Source of the DNA: Zygnema cylindricum
Lineage: Eukaryota > Streptophyta > Zygnematophyceae > Zygnematales > Zygnemataceae
Reading direction: 5' to 3'
DNA: 64,000 nucleotides
Assembly (NCBI GenBank): GCA_037447655.1
Contig: JBBHKE010000114.1
Coordinates: 124,001-188,000 of the forward strand
Part shown: positions 54,755 to 64,000 of the stretch, in pieces
Layout of the letters: every line of letters begins with the position of its first letter
Position numbering within the stretch: the first letter of the stretch is position 1
Notes under the pieces: model-generated
Told to the model about the DNA's origin: nothing
Database searches by the model: none
What the model saw: the letters and a program-made list of their open reading frames with translations, nothing else
Position numbers and translations under genes: made by a program

Positions 54755-56040
54755 CTCTAGGGTGCCCATATTTAATGGGACAGGGTTCATCTACTGGGAA
54801 AGTATGATGATAGGAGCCCTATGTGAGAAAAGATTTTGGGGAGTAGTCAGTGGGCGAGTGAAGGGCCCATCTGGTTCTACTATCCCTCCAGGGTTTGGAG
54901 GATGCATATTTGTTAGGAAGCCAGATCCACCTCCATCAGAAGACTCAGAGGACGGAGAAAGCGTCGTGATCGAAAAGGGGAAAAAAAAAGAGAAAACCAC
55001 AGCTATAGCAACCGGATCTGCTTTCATGTCTCCAATTCCGAGGAATGAGGAGATTGACGTCGATACCTGGGACTACAACAACATGGCGGCGAAGCATTTT
55101 GTCTTTCGTCATCTCACACAAGGACTCGCAGGTCCTCATTTGTAGGTGGAAAGGGCATCCGATCTGTGGGATTCTCTTATAGAGATGTACCGTAGCGGTA
55201 CTATTCGGGAACAGAAGGTAGCAGATCAAAGGATCAATGGATAATTTCACAAAGGAGAGAAGATGCTGGATTTTTGGAATGAGCTGGCTATACTCTTCAT
55301 GGAGTTAGAGTGTGCCAGAAAAGTAGAAACTGAGAAGGCAAAGGTTTACTGCTTACTCATTAAACTACCCGATAAGTATGAGAACATTGTGAACCGGGTA
55401 CAGGATCTGCTGGACTCCAGGTGGATATGGAATTCGGTAGTCGGTATGATCCTCGTCCGAGAGAACACAATCGAAATCCGGAGGGGAGTTAAGAGTGGAC
55501 AAGCCTGGGCGGCCGGAGCAAGTTGGAGAAACAAAGATTCACATAAACCCCTTGGAAGTAATGGAGTGGAAGATCAAAAAATTCACTCTGATGAGTCCAG
55601 AACAAGGGGACCAAAGGGGCTTTGTCATTTGTGCAAGAAACCTGGGCATTACATGGCGGAATTTACCAAACTGATCGAGCTTCGGATAAAAGAGGGCCAG
55701 ACCGAGGGCCAGCCACAAGGAAAGAAAAAGGCACTTGTAACACATGTACTCGAGGAGGAATTCGATGAGGAGGACGACAAACTTCTTTTGGATGAGGAGT
55801 TGGAGGCAAAGACAGAAGTCGAAATTCCACGGAAGCAGAAATGTGCTTTCGGTGGACTGAAAGGTGAAGGAGGTTGGATTGTGGATTCAGGTGCCTCCAT
55901 GCACATGTGCAAGGATAAGCATCTGTTCACTAAGTTGAGAAAGATCTTTACACTAGAGATTGAATATGGGGTTGGGAGGGTAGTTACCACTACTTATGTA
56001 GGATCGGTTGATCTGAAAGACATAGTGGAGGGAAAAACAT
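54744..56040 (+). pseudogene. Family A gag and protease
   Basis: MGPPSRVPIFNGTGFIYWE, KRFWGVVSGRVKGPSG, MSPIPRNEEIDVDTWDYNN; stop at 55143-55145 (Leu-stop-Val). After a damaged stretch the frame reopens at 55263: MLDFWNELAILFMELE, LLIKLPDKYENIVNRVQ. The knuckle CHLCKKPGHYMAEF has Phe in place of the last Cys, so zinc binding is impaired. Protease WIVDSGASMHMCKD is intact. Confidence 0.9.
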
Positions 56041-57436
56041 CAATAGTTACGTTCTCGGATGTATTGTTTATTCCGGGGTTAAAAAAAAACCTTATCTCTA
56101 CATCTGTATTAGATGATAAAGGATTTGAAACTAGCACCAGAAAAGGAGTTTATACAGCTAGTTTTGAGGAAGATGTGTATTTCACTGCAGAGAAAGGTAG
56201 CAAAAGAATGTTCACGCTTGCTTTAAGTAATGAAAAACTCAAACTTTACTATGCTGGTGTCAATGATATTATGTTGTGGCATAAGAGACTTGGGCATGTG
56301 AATTTAGAAAAGCTAAAAGGTATGAAAAAGATGGGAGTAGTTGAATGGATACGTTTTGGGGAAAATGAGAATCTAAGTGATTGCAGTGGGTGTGCTCATG
56401 GTAAAGCACACAGATTACCATTTCCAAAGGAAACAACTTATAAAGGAGAAAAAGTTCTTGATTTGGTACACACGGACATTTGGGGACGGCAAGAGTGCCA
56501 TCACCCGGAGAAAAAAGATTTACGCTAACCATTACCGATGATTGGTCTCGATACTCCCGGGTATACTTTTTGAAAAACAAATCAGAAACTCCGAAGTATT
56601 TCAAACAATATAAAGCATGGGCCGAGATGCTTCACGAGACCTCAATAAAGAGAGTAAGAAGTGACAATGGAGGGGAATATACCTCCAATTAGTTTGAAGA
56701 GTTCTTAAGAGAGGATGGTGTGCAACATCAAAAGACAGTTCGTGAAAACCGGAAACAGAATGATGTTGCCGAGAGATTGAATAGGACACTGAATGATAAC
56801 GCCCGGAGTATGTTTTTAGATAAAAGGATACGAAAAAGATTTTGGGCCGAAGCTATAAATTGTGCTAATTATTTGAGAAATATAGAACTTACATCGACGG
56901 TGAAAGACCAAACTCCATATGAGAGATGGACCGACCGAAAACAAAATCTATTTCACTTAAAGGTTTTCGGTAGTAAAGTCTTCATTTTAGATACAGACAG
57001 ATCTAATTAGAAAATAGATCCTAAAGGGAAACCCGGATACTTGTTGGGATATGATGAGGATGTAAAATGATATAAAATGTATGATCTAAGAAGAGAAGAT
57101 ATAATTCTAGTAAAGCACCTGGTAACTATGGATGAAGGGAAGTCGGTAGATCCCTTCAAATCCTCAAAGTCAGTCAGAATCAGATTTGAGTCAGACAATT
57201 TTGATGACTTTCACCTTCCTAACTATCCGGGTCTCCAAGAAGATGATACTCTTGCAGGGTTGGACGATAACCTTGCAAGCTCAAAGCAGACCGAGAAAGA
57301 CTTGGAAACACCGGTGACACCTATACTTGAAGCGGAAGACGTGATGGAAACGGATATGGATCTGAGGGACAGGGGAGAAGCCGTGGTGATTTCGAAAGAA
57401 TCCACGGGAACCATCTATTCTGGCCGCAGATTTTGA
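56041..57436 (+). pseudogene. Family A integrase and linker
   Basis: FSDVLFIPGLKKNLISTSVL, finger MLWHKRLGHVNLEKLKGM and CSGCAHGK, core Asp in VHTDIWG; frameshift near 56490. TITDDWSRYSRVYF and Asp in VRSDNGGEYTSN, then a stop at 56690. QHQKTVRENRKQNDVAERL, FWAEAINCANYLRN and FHLKVFGSKVF, stops at 57008 and 57068; MYDLRREDIILVKHLV and an acidic linker to about 57436. Confidence 0.9.
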
Positions 57437-57536
57437 GGGAGGAAGAAGAAGCAGCAAAAGACTTCAAGAGAAACAAGTTTACAACAAGGTAACTAAACTT
57501 TCTCACCCGGATGAACCTCAAACATATGGAGAGGCA

Positions 57537-59092
57537 ATGAACTGCCCGGAGAGAAACCGGTGGAAGACAGCCATCAATGAAGAGATGGCTTCAATCATGG
57601 CAGCTGAAACATGGGAGTTGTGTGACTGTCCACCTGATCGGAAACCACTCGGATGTAAATGGGTTTTCAAATTAAAACTGAATCCTGACAATACTATTGA
57701 GAGGTATAAGGCCCGGTTAGTGGCCAAAGGTTTTACTCAGAAAGAGGGAATAGACTACGAAGAAACCTTTGCTCCAGTCGTCAGATTTCCCTCGGTCCGC
57801 ATACTTCTCAGTCTGGCAGCTGTAGAAGACATGGAAGTACACCAGATGGACATCAAAACTGCCTTCTTGCATGGGGAACTAGAGGAGGAGATCTTAATGC
57901 GACAGCCGAAAGGATTCATGGAACAAGGAGAGGAAAGTAAGGTATGCCGGCTAATCAAATCTCTCTATGGTTTGAAACAGGCTCCTAGACAGTGGAACAA
58001 GAAACTTGATGAGTTCCTTACTGGTCTGGGATACATTCGGATCTGTTCAGATTCACTCAATTTATGTTTTTGAAGATGACAAAAGTGTCATCTTTATTGC
58101 AATTTACGATGATGATTTACTTGTTTTGAGTAAGTCAGTGGAGAAAATTAACAAATTAAAAACATATATGAAGGGAAGATTTGAGATGAAGGACATGGGG
58201 GAGCCAAGATGTATTATGGGAATACAAGTAGAGAGAGATAGAGAAAAGAGAATAATTAGATTAACTCAAAAACAGGCAATTGGAAATATGTTGGAAAAAA
58301 TTCAGATGGACAAAGCCAACAATTGTACAACTCCCATGGATCTAAAGAAGGGAAGTGAAGGGAATGAAGAAGAAGACATCCTAATTCTACATGATGAACT
58401 AGGTCCAGAAGAGAGGAAGTTCATGCAGACTATCCCATACAGACAGGTAGTGGGCAGTCTGATTTATTTCATGAATTGTACCAGACCGGATTTGGCAGCA
58501 ACTGTAGGAGTGCTAAGTAAGAGTCTAAATGCTCCTACCAAAACGGATTGCGAAGCTGCTAAGAGGGTCCTCATATATCTCATAGGAACTAGGGATCTAT
58601 GGTTGTATCTGGGTGGGGAAAATACAGACATCACCACTGGGAGTGATGCCAACTATGGGGATGCTCCGATGTACATCTGGATATGTGTTGTATGTGGGGA
58701 ATGGTGCTTGTTGTTGGAGCAGTAAGCAGGAAAAGGTCATCGCTCAGTCCACCATGGAGGCTGAGTATATGGCATCTTGCTCTGCTGTGAAGGAATTGAT
58801 GTGGGTCAAATCCTTGCTTCGTGAATTGGGGCATCTTAAGAGTGGAATTAAGAAAATATTATGTGATAATCAAGCAGCAATTGCAATTGCTGCTAATCCT
58901 AAACATCACTTTAAAGCAAAGCACATGGATATCAGACTTAGCTTTTTTAGGGAAAAGGTGGAGAACAAAATAATAAGTCTAGAATATAGACCAGACAGTG
59001 AAATAGTGGCAAACATGGTAACAAAGCTTGTGCCTTCTCCTAAATTAATATTTTGCAGAGAGAAGTGTGGACTTAAATTTAAAATTGACTAG
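57537..59092 (+). pseudogene. Family A reverse transcriptase and RNase H
   Basis: [76 protein letters not shown]; a 1-bp insertion near 58055 shifts the frame. The catalytic box is AIYDDDLLVLSKS (Val to Asp). MGIQVERDREKR, IPYRQVVGSLIYFMNC; another shift near 58670, then RNase H CCWSSKQEKVIAQST, ILCDNQAAIAIAANP, HHFKAKHMDI and IVANMVTKLVPSP, ending GLKFKID. Polypurine tract AAATAAGGGGAG at 59094-59105. Confidence 0.92.
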
Positions 59093-59105
59093 AAAATAAG
59101 GGGAG

Positions 59106-60103
59106 TGTTGAAATTAGAAGGCTTTCTTATGTATTTTCTAGGTTTCTTAACTAATCTAAGACGAGGATGGAAAAAGCAGAGGCAGCCTGCTTCTAACTTT
59201 TCTCTTTAGCCCCTATACTTGTCGTAGTCACTAGAGGCTGAAGAAGAAGCTAGAGCCATGGCTGCCTATGCTTCTCTTAGAGTCAGAAAGCAGTTCTTTG
59301 TTAAACTTACCAAAAAGGTTAACGGACCCAAGATTTGATCCTGGTACCTACCGTCCGTCCAAATAGCCCAGCATCGTTACCATGTAGCCTAGCACTGTGT
59401 CGAAGTATATAGGCTACGATAGCAAGTTAAAGATGTGCAAATAGGAAAGTTCATTTAACTGACGAACGGACCACAATCACATAGACACTGTTAGATAGAA
59501 TCACATCGAAAACTATTGCTTGTATTTTAACGACTACAAATTTAGGCCGATATCAATCGGATGGCGGAGGAAGAAGCCGACATCGCGGAATGAACGTTTT
59601 GGCGGTTTGCGGTCACAGCCACACCGGGTGACACATGGCAACTTGACATTGGATGGCGGCATCTCGGGGACATACCATGGCGAACCCGGACATGGCAGGC
59701 GTCGTTTCCTTGGCCATGTCGTACAATGGCCGTACAAAAAGTACTCTGGGCCAAGTACCTTTCTGTACTGTACACTGAATTGATTGGCTCCGTACTTCAG
59801 TAGTAGAGGGTTAAGAGAGGGGTTCAGGACTTAGAAAATATAGGTAGCAGCCTCTCTCCTACAAGGCTTCTGTATAAAAGGTCATCTTTGACCATTGATA
59901 ATTTACTGCTCTAGGGAGCAAATTTAAGGATTCTTTTTGTGGCAGATACAAGGGAGTCAGCTCTTCCAAAGGGTGCACTTTGGTCAGTCTGTATTTTGTC
60001 AGGGTGTCGGCTATACTTATACAAAGACCAAGGGGTTGAGGTTATCCTAGAGGCTTCTGGTAAGCTGCCTGCTCTGAGTACCAATGGAGGTCTCAGGGTT
60101 GCA
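59106..60103 (+). repeat. Family A 3' LTR
   Basis: 998 bp, TGTTGAAATTAGAAGG to CAGGGTTGCA, followed by the GGTTT duplication. tRNA-like antisense module about 59322-59402; TATAAAAG at 59873-59880; first hairpin GGTCA/TGACC at 59880-59893. Confidence 0.95.
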
Positions 60104-60108
60104 GGTTT

Positions 60109-60672
60109 TGTACCGTCATTACTATCCAACATTATTTTACTTTGTACTCTTTGTATCGTGGAAGGTATAAGGGAGACTTACCACTAAGTTTGTACTTATT
60201 CGGGTACGGGCGAGAACGCGTAGTCGCGAGAAAATGAGTTTCGGTTAACTTTTATTTTCGTAAACCAGTTTCGGGTAACGGTGAACAATTTAGGAGCGTG
60301 ACATAACCCGGTCGGGCGTTGGGTACTCAAATTTTGGTAAAAATAAAACGGTCGGTTTAGGTTATCTAAAATTTTGACTTATGCGACCTCTGTCCAGAGT
60401 TCGAAGTCGCAAAAGTCAAATTTTAGATATCCAAAACCACATTTTTATTTTTTCAAAATCTGAATACCCGATACCCAACTAGGTTATGTCACGCTCCTAA
60501 ATTGTTCGCTGTAACCTGATACGCGTTTAAGAAAATAGAAATTAACCGAAACTCGATTTCTCGCGACTACCCATACCCGCCCGTACGCGAATATGTACAA
60601 AATTAATGGTACATCTCCCTCATACCTTCCACGATATCTAGAAGAGAAATTACAATAATGTTATTTTTTTTT
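60109..60672. repeat. Right arm of the foldback element and adjoining palindrome
   Basis: 60109-60385 is the inverted partner of 35880-36133 (ACTTTGTACTC, TATCGTGGAAG, GAGTTTCGGTTAAC, GGAGCGTGACATAACCC). It is also palindromic with 60410-60672, with a centre near 60385-60410 (GACCTCTG..CAGAG..). Thus three related arms occur in alternating orientation around the family A insertion. Confidence 0.8.
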
Positions 60673-62043
60673 TCGTTTGTTGCTTAGGGTAATATTCCAT
60701 TAAAAAGTGGGATCCGTTACAAGACGACATACGTTTTCGTACAGCGCCTTATAGAGCCGTACCAGTTTTTTCTTTTGTTAGACGAAACATCGTTACTGGA
60801 AAGCTGTCGGGATGCTCCAATGATATAAGCCTAATTTTTGAGCGTCGGATATTTCACTTTTTGAGATCCGCGAAGCAATCGCGCATATCATCCAGTATGA
60901 AGAAACTTTCCTCGCGAGGAGAGTTGTTTCACACTGGTCCTAGACCATTGGTACACGTGAAATGCAAAAAATTATCCACTTTGAACAAGCGATCGCAGAC
61001 CTACACGTTGTAAAAGCCATATGCCGCCTGCCACGCTGTATACAAGTCAACAGAAAGTATCATCGCACAATCTGTCTGACATCCACCGACCAAGTTTGCG
61101 GCGTCGTTTTGCCATTCCGTTTCAAAATTTTGATTTCAATTTTTAAAATTAAAGTCTGGCCGCAAACTTTTCGTACGAATCATTAACCACCTTTGCTGGT
61201 ACAAATATTATCGTTCAGATTTTCTGTTTGAAGAATATTTTTAGATTTTAAAAACGTTAACACTAACTACGTGGCGCCAATCCTAATTTTGAAATGTTTT
61301 TCACTGGCCCGTCACAATGGAGAGGACTTCTAGTAAACGCTGTTAGTAGACTTGAGATCACCACTTTCCCCCCCTAAAAATGGCATTTCGGCTACACTTG
61401 CTCTTAGGAGGTCCAAGCGTTACCGGCCCAATCAGATAGGCTTTGTGAATTTTTTAGGGTTTTACACTTCCGACAACCACATGTTGTCATATTCAAAATT
61501 AAACCCCACAGCCTTTCAAATCAGAAGCACCCCATTATTTGCCAATCTCCCCATGTTTTGTACCTCCAGATGAACATTCACTACCATGAAAGGCCTAAAA
61601 CGACATTTATTACACAGTTGTAGGAGAGCAAAATGACAAGGACAAATATGAAATGTAACAAACGCTATACATAAACGTGACTTTTTTGGGACTATGGACA
61701 GATTTTCCCTAAAGCACCAACCTCAAAAACGCATAAGGTATAGTCTACATACTCTTCCGTATGTGCAAGAGAGGGAGAGAGAGGGACAAGAGGGAAAAAG
61801 GGAAAGAGGGAGAGAGGGAGGAAGGGAGGGAGAGAGGACAGACGCAAGTAATGAAGAAAATCTTTTAGCTCCAGTTCTTACTCCTTCAGACGACTGTTCC
61901 ATTGAAAATATGCTTTGACATAAACTTCCGAGACCATTATTTATCCCCTTTCAACACTGTCTCCACAAAAAAATGTCTCAAAACTTGTAATATGCACAAA
62001 TTTGCAGTTTGTTTTTCGCAGCTATTACGGGATACAAATAATT
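60673..62043. other. Unassigned intergenic sequence with a purine-rich tract
   Basis: No frame with recognisable protein similarity. The only evident structure is a GGGAGA/GGAAG-rich strand-biased tract at about 61765-61838. The part next to 62043 should hold the 3' untranslated region of the reductase gene; no clear AATAAA was seen. Confidence 0.5.
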
Positions 62044-64000
62044 TTAGCGGTACGGCTCCTGAACTTTTGGTTTTGTTTTCAATATTGCCTCCATTCTTTC
62101 CAACACCGATGGAGTAAGCTTCGGGAGGACCTCCAACGCTCTCATGTTCTCGACAATCTGCGACACATCGATCACAGAAAGAAAAACTCTCATCATCGTT
62201 CCGACAAAAATGTCCAATAAAATGAAAAAAACTAAAAATGCCTTCCAACTATGGACTCGACTCAGTTGAATTTGTTGTCACCCTTCCCTTATCCTTACAA
62301 CCGATTTTGTCTCACATCCAGTCATCTTAAATCCGACAATCGAATCATAAAACTGAAACTCAAAAGGAGGAGTACAATGTGCATCGTTATTAGAGTAACA
62401 AATTATTAATGTGGGGTTTATAATACTGTTATTGATACTAATTCAGTTTCAAAAGACGCCCCTGTTTTATTAACTGTTTAAAGAATTAGAGTTTAGAAAA
62501 GACAATTAGTATCATTAACATCATTAACGCTATTTTAAGGTCAGAGCAAAAAAAAAAAACAGGCGCCGCTTTAGTATTACTAACAGTCATAACTAGTGAT
62601 GTACATCCAAGGATTATTTCTCGATAGTCAATACAGAGCACTTATTCGGCCCTAAATGCCGGTTTCCCATAACGAGCACGATATTCAATACACGACCGCT
62701 TCAAATCAGAAAAAAAATGCAGGAATCTCCACAATTTGTCAAGATCTAGCCGTCCGATTACAAATGGACACCAAAGCACGGAAAGTTTGTCAAAGACTTA
62801 CAAGATTTTGCGAATCTGACTGATCGAGAAGTTGAGGACACATTATTGAGCGACCACATGTCAAATTCGCAAATGCTACGTGAGTACGATTGGCAGCCCA
62901 AATTGTAGTTCTCCCCCTTTTCCAGATTCACGCTCTTACAATGTGAACAGGCATTACAAGCCGTGCAGGATATAGATTACCCGTAGACGTCACGCAGATT
63001 GCACCAAATTAGTGACAAGGGACGAAATGGTTTACAATTCCCTTACGTGACAGTACTCCGTGAATCGTTATTAGTTAGTTTTGTTTTATATAGTATCAAA
63101 ATTCTTTTGATATATTGGGATACGATATTTTTGCTGTATCGTATCAATGCGTCTCAAGTTCTGTATCACGATACTGTATCACGCACGATATTCTGCCCGA
63201 TACGATATTCATTACGATGTATCGCAAAAAAGGGGTTCCTGCAAGAGAAGCCCAACTTGACAAAAGAAAAAAGAGGATCTAACCTGCTCCTCTTTTGTGG
63301 CTCCCGTGATGACTGTACTAACGTTGGGATTCTTCACACACCAAGCGAGGAAGAGTTGGGCACGAGTGCAACCGAGTTCGTCGGCGATGGACTTCATTTC
63401 TTCAACTTTTTCCAAAACGTCGTCCACAAGTTTCCGAACAGCAAGATGCTGTACCAACACCAAAAAAAAAGTGTCGAAAAATTGTAAGGGAAAGCAAATG
63501 GAGGGAAGCTGGTGGGACAGAAAACGGAGGGAGAGAGGGACGGAGAGGGCGAATTTCACATTACCTTGTAGCTTGATAGAGAGAGCCGACTGCCGTCTGG
63601 AATTGTGGCCTTTGTGTACTTTCCCGTCAGTACTCCGGAACATAACGGAGACCATGTAGTCAGTCCAAGTCCGTACCGTTCATAGAGAGGCAAATATTCT
63701 GACTCCACCTGGCAGACAGCCGTCAGCAAAATGTAAGCAACAAACAGAAAAGAGACGGATGACATCAATACGAAGAAAAATACACAATGCCAAAATGTTT
63801 TGATTCTGTGGGTTTTTGCATTGTTGTCAGGCGAAGACTTGAACCTATACATATCTTCTGTCTTGCCCATTGAGACAAGACACAGAATCAAAAATTTAAA
63901 ACGGAATGAAACTCAACCGAGCACGCATAAATCACAGAAACCAACCTTCTCTCTGTTCAGGACGTTGTACTCTGGCTGTTCCATTGCTGGTCCAATCAGG
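62044..64000 (-). CDS. KAB1: Kv channel beta-subunit-like aldo-keto reductase, C-terminal exons (partial)
   Basis: Four minus-strand exons are supported: 63946 to beyond 64000 ([16 protein letters not shown]), 63565-63708 ([28 protein letters not shown]), 63284-63448 ([40 protein letters not shown]) and 62044-62157 ([19 protein letters not shown], then [11 protein letters not shown] and stop TAA at 62044-62046). All joins are phase 0 with GT donors and AG acceptors; introns are 237, 116 and 1126 bp. The blocks match the second half of the NADPH-dependent aldo-keto reductase barrel of Kv-beta proteins; GATKEEQ belongs to the cofactor-binding end. The catalytic Tyr and N-terminus lie outside the window. 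In plants KAB1 binds K+ channel subunits in the cytosol and may act as a redox sensor. The KPK..EPYR tail resembles plant KAB1. The last exon is short and easy to miss. Confidence 0.88.
62158..63283 (-). other. Long last intron of the reductase gene
   Basis: 1126 bp between ATKEEQ and IVENMRAL, donor GTTAGATC, acceptor TCGCAG. It contains a run of TATCGTATC/GATACGATA words (about 63110-63225). No coding content was recognised; the plus-strand frames across the exons are antisense shadows. Confidence 0.75.

Larger units (their letters stand above)
36484..60103 (+). mobile_element. Family A copia element with nested D and B elements
   Basis: Bounded by GGTTT at 36479-36483 and 60104-60108. The 5' LTR is 36484-37342 plus 54600-54739 (999 bp when the guest and its duplicated AGCTC are removed); the 3' LTR is 59106-60103 (998 bp). 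The internal region 54740-59105 has primer site, gag-pol and polypurine tract. The total of 23.6 kb includes a 17.3-kb family D element. Coding regions are multiply broken. It landed in one arm of the foldback palindrome. Confidence 0.95.

Noticed and set aside
54536-54760. Single 74-codon gene spanning 54536-54760
   Set aside because: It crosses the join between the end of the D LTR (54594) and the interrupted A LTR, so it is a fusion across an insertion boundary.
60962-61573. Possible small host genes right of the palindrome
   Set aside because: The frames of 73-74 codons lack recognisable motifs and splice context; they may be chance frames in intergenic DNA.
61694-61918. 74-codon Glu/Arg/Gly-rich open frame
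   Set aside because: It is the translation of a purine-rich microsatellite-like tract (61765-61838).
62999-63659. Plus-strand open frames over the reductase locus
   Set aside because: They are antisense to spliced exons that match an aldo-keto reductase with correct GT/AG borders.

Overview
The window is eukaryotic and dominated by LTR retrotransposons. Several Ty1/copia families (called A, A', B, C, D, E and F here), one Ty3/gypsy family and one hAT-type DNA transposon remnant fill about 60 kb. The only host gene found lies at the right edge: a spliced minus-strand aldo-keto reductase of the voltage-gated K+ channel beta-subunit type (62044 to beyond 64000). Its C-terminus, ending in a KPK..EPYR tail, resembles plant KAB1. 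The copia primer sites also match the anticodon arm of plant-type initiator tRNA-Met, so a green-lineage (streptophyte-like) host is likely. The species cannot be fixed from the sequence. No rRNA gene, functional tRNA gene or CRISPR array was seen.

Layout. 1-2535: 3' half of a decayed family C copia element with its LTR. 2541-7640: two gypsy remnants lying tail to tail. 7700-10193: a copia element reduced to LTR, a piece of gag, LTR (minus strand). 10194-11635: RNase H tail and LTR of a plus-strand copia element. 11636-14282: a 50-bp tandem satellite split by a solo LTR. 14283-18191: LTR fragments and a chimeric minus-strand copia element that keeps a 503-codon RT-RNase H frame. 18192-20701: copia pol with LTR (family E). 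20790-33104: a minus-strand family D element whose RNase H is split by a complete plus-strand A' element (22075-28521). 33310-34760: hAT pseudogene. 35850-36483 and 60109-60672: arms of a large foldback palindrome, split by a 23.6-kb nest: family A (36484-60103) holds family D (37343-54594) in its 5' LTR, and D holds a tandem family B array (40164-51698: LTR, internal, LTR, internal, LTR). Each insertion step is supported by a 5-bp target duplication. 60673-62043 is unassigned. The reductase gene closes the window.

How the parts work together. Each copia element encodes one polyprotein in the order Gag with CCHC knuckle, protease, integrase, reverse transcriptase, RNase H. Reverse transcription would start on an initiator tRNA-Met fragment annealed to GGTTATGGGCCCACC and end at the polypurine tract AAATAAGGGGAG. 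All copies carry stops or frameshifts, so none looks autonomous as written. The less usual features are a Gag AUG inside the primer-binding site, a chain of short hairpins with compensatory changes just upstream of it, antisense tRNA-like modules in most LTRs, and LTRs that encode the Gag N-terminus in family D.
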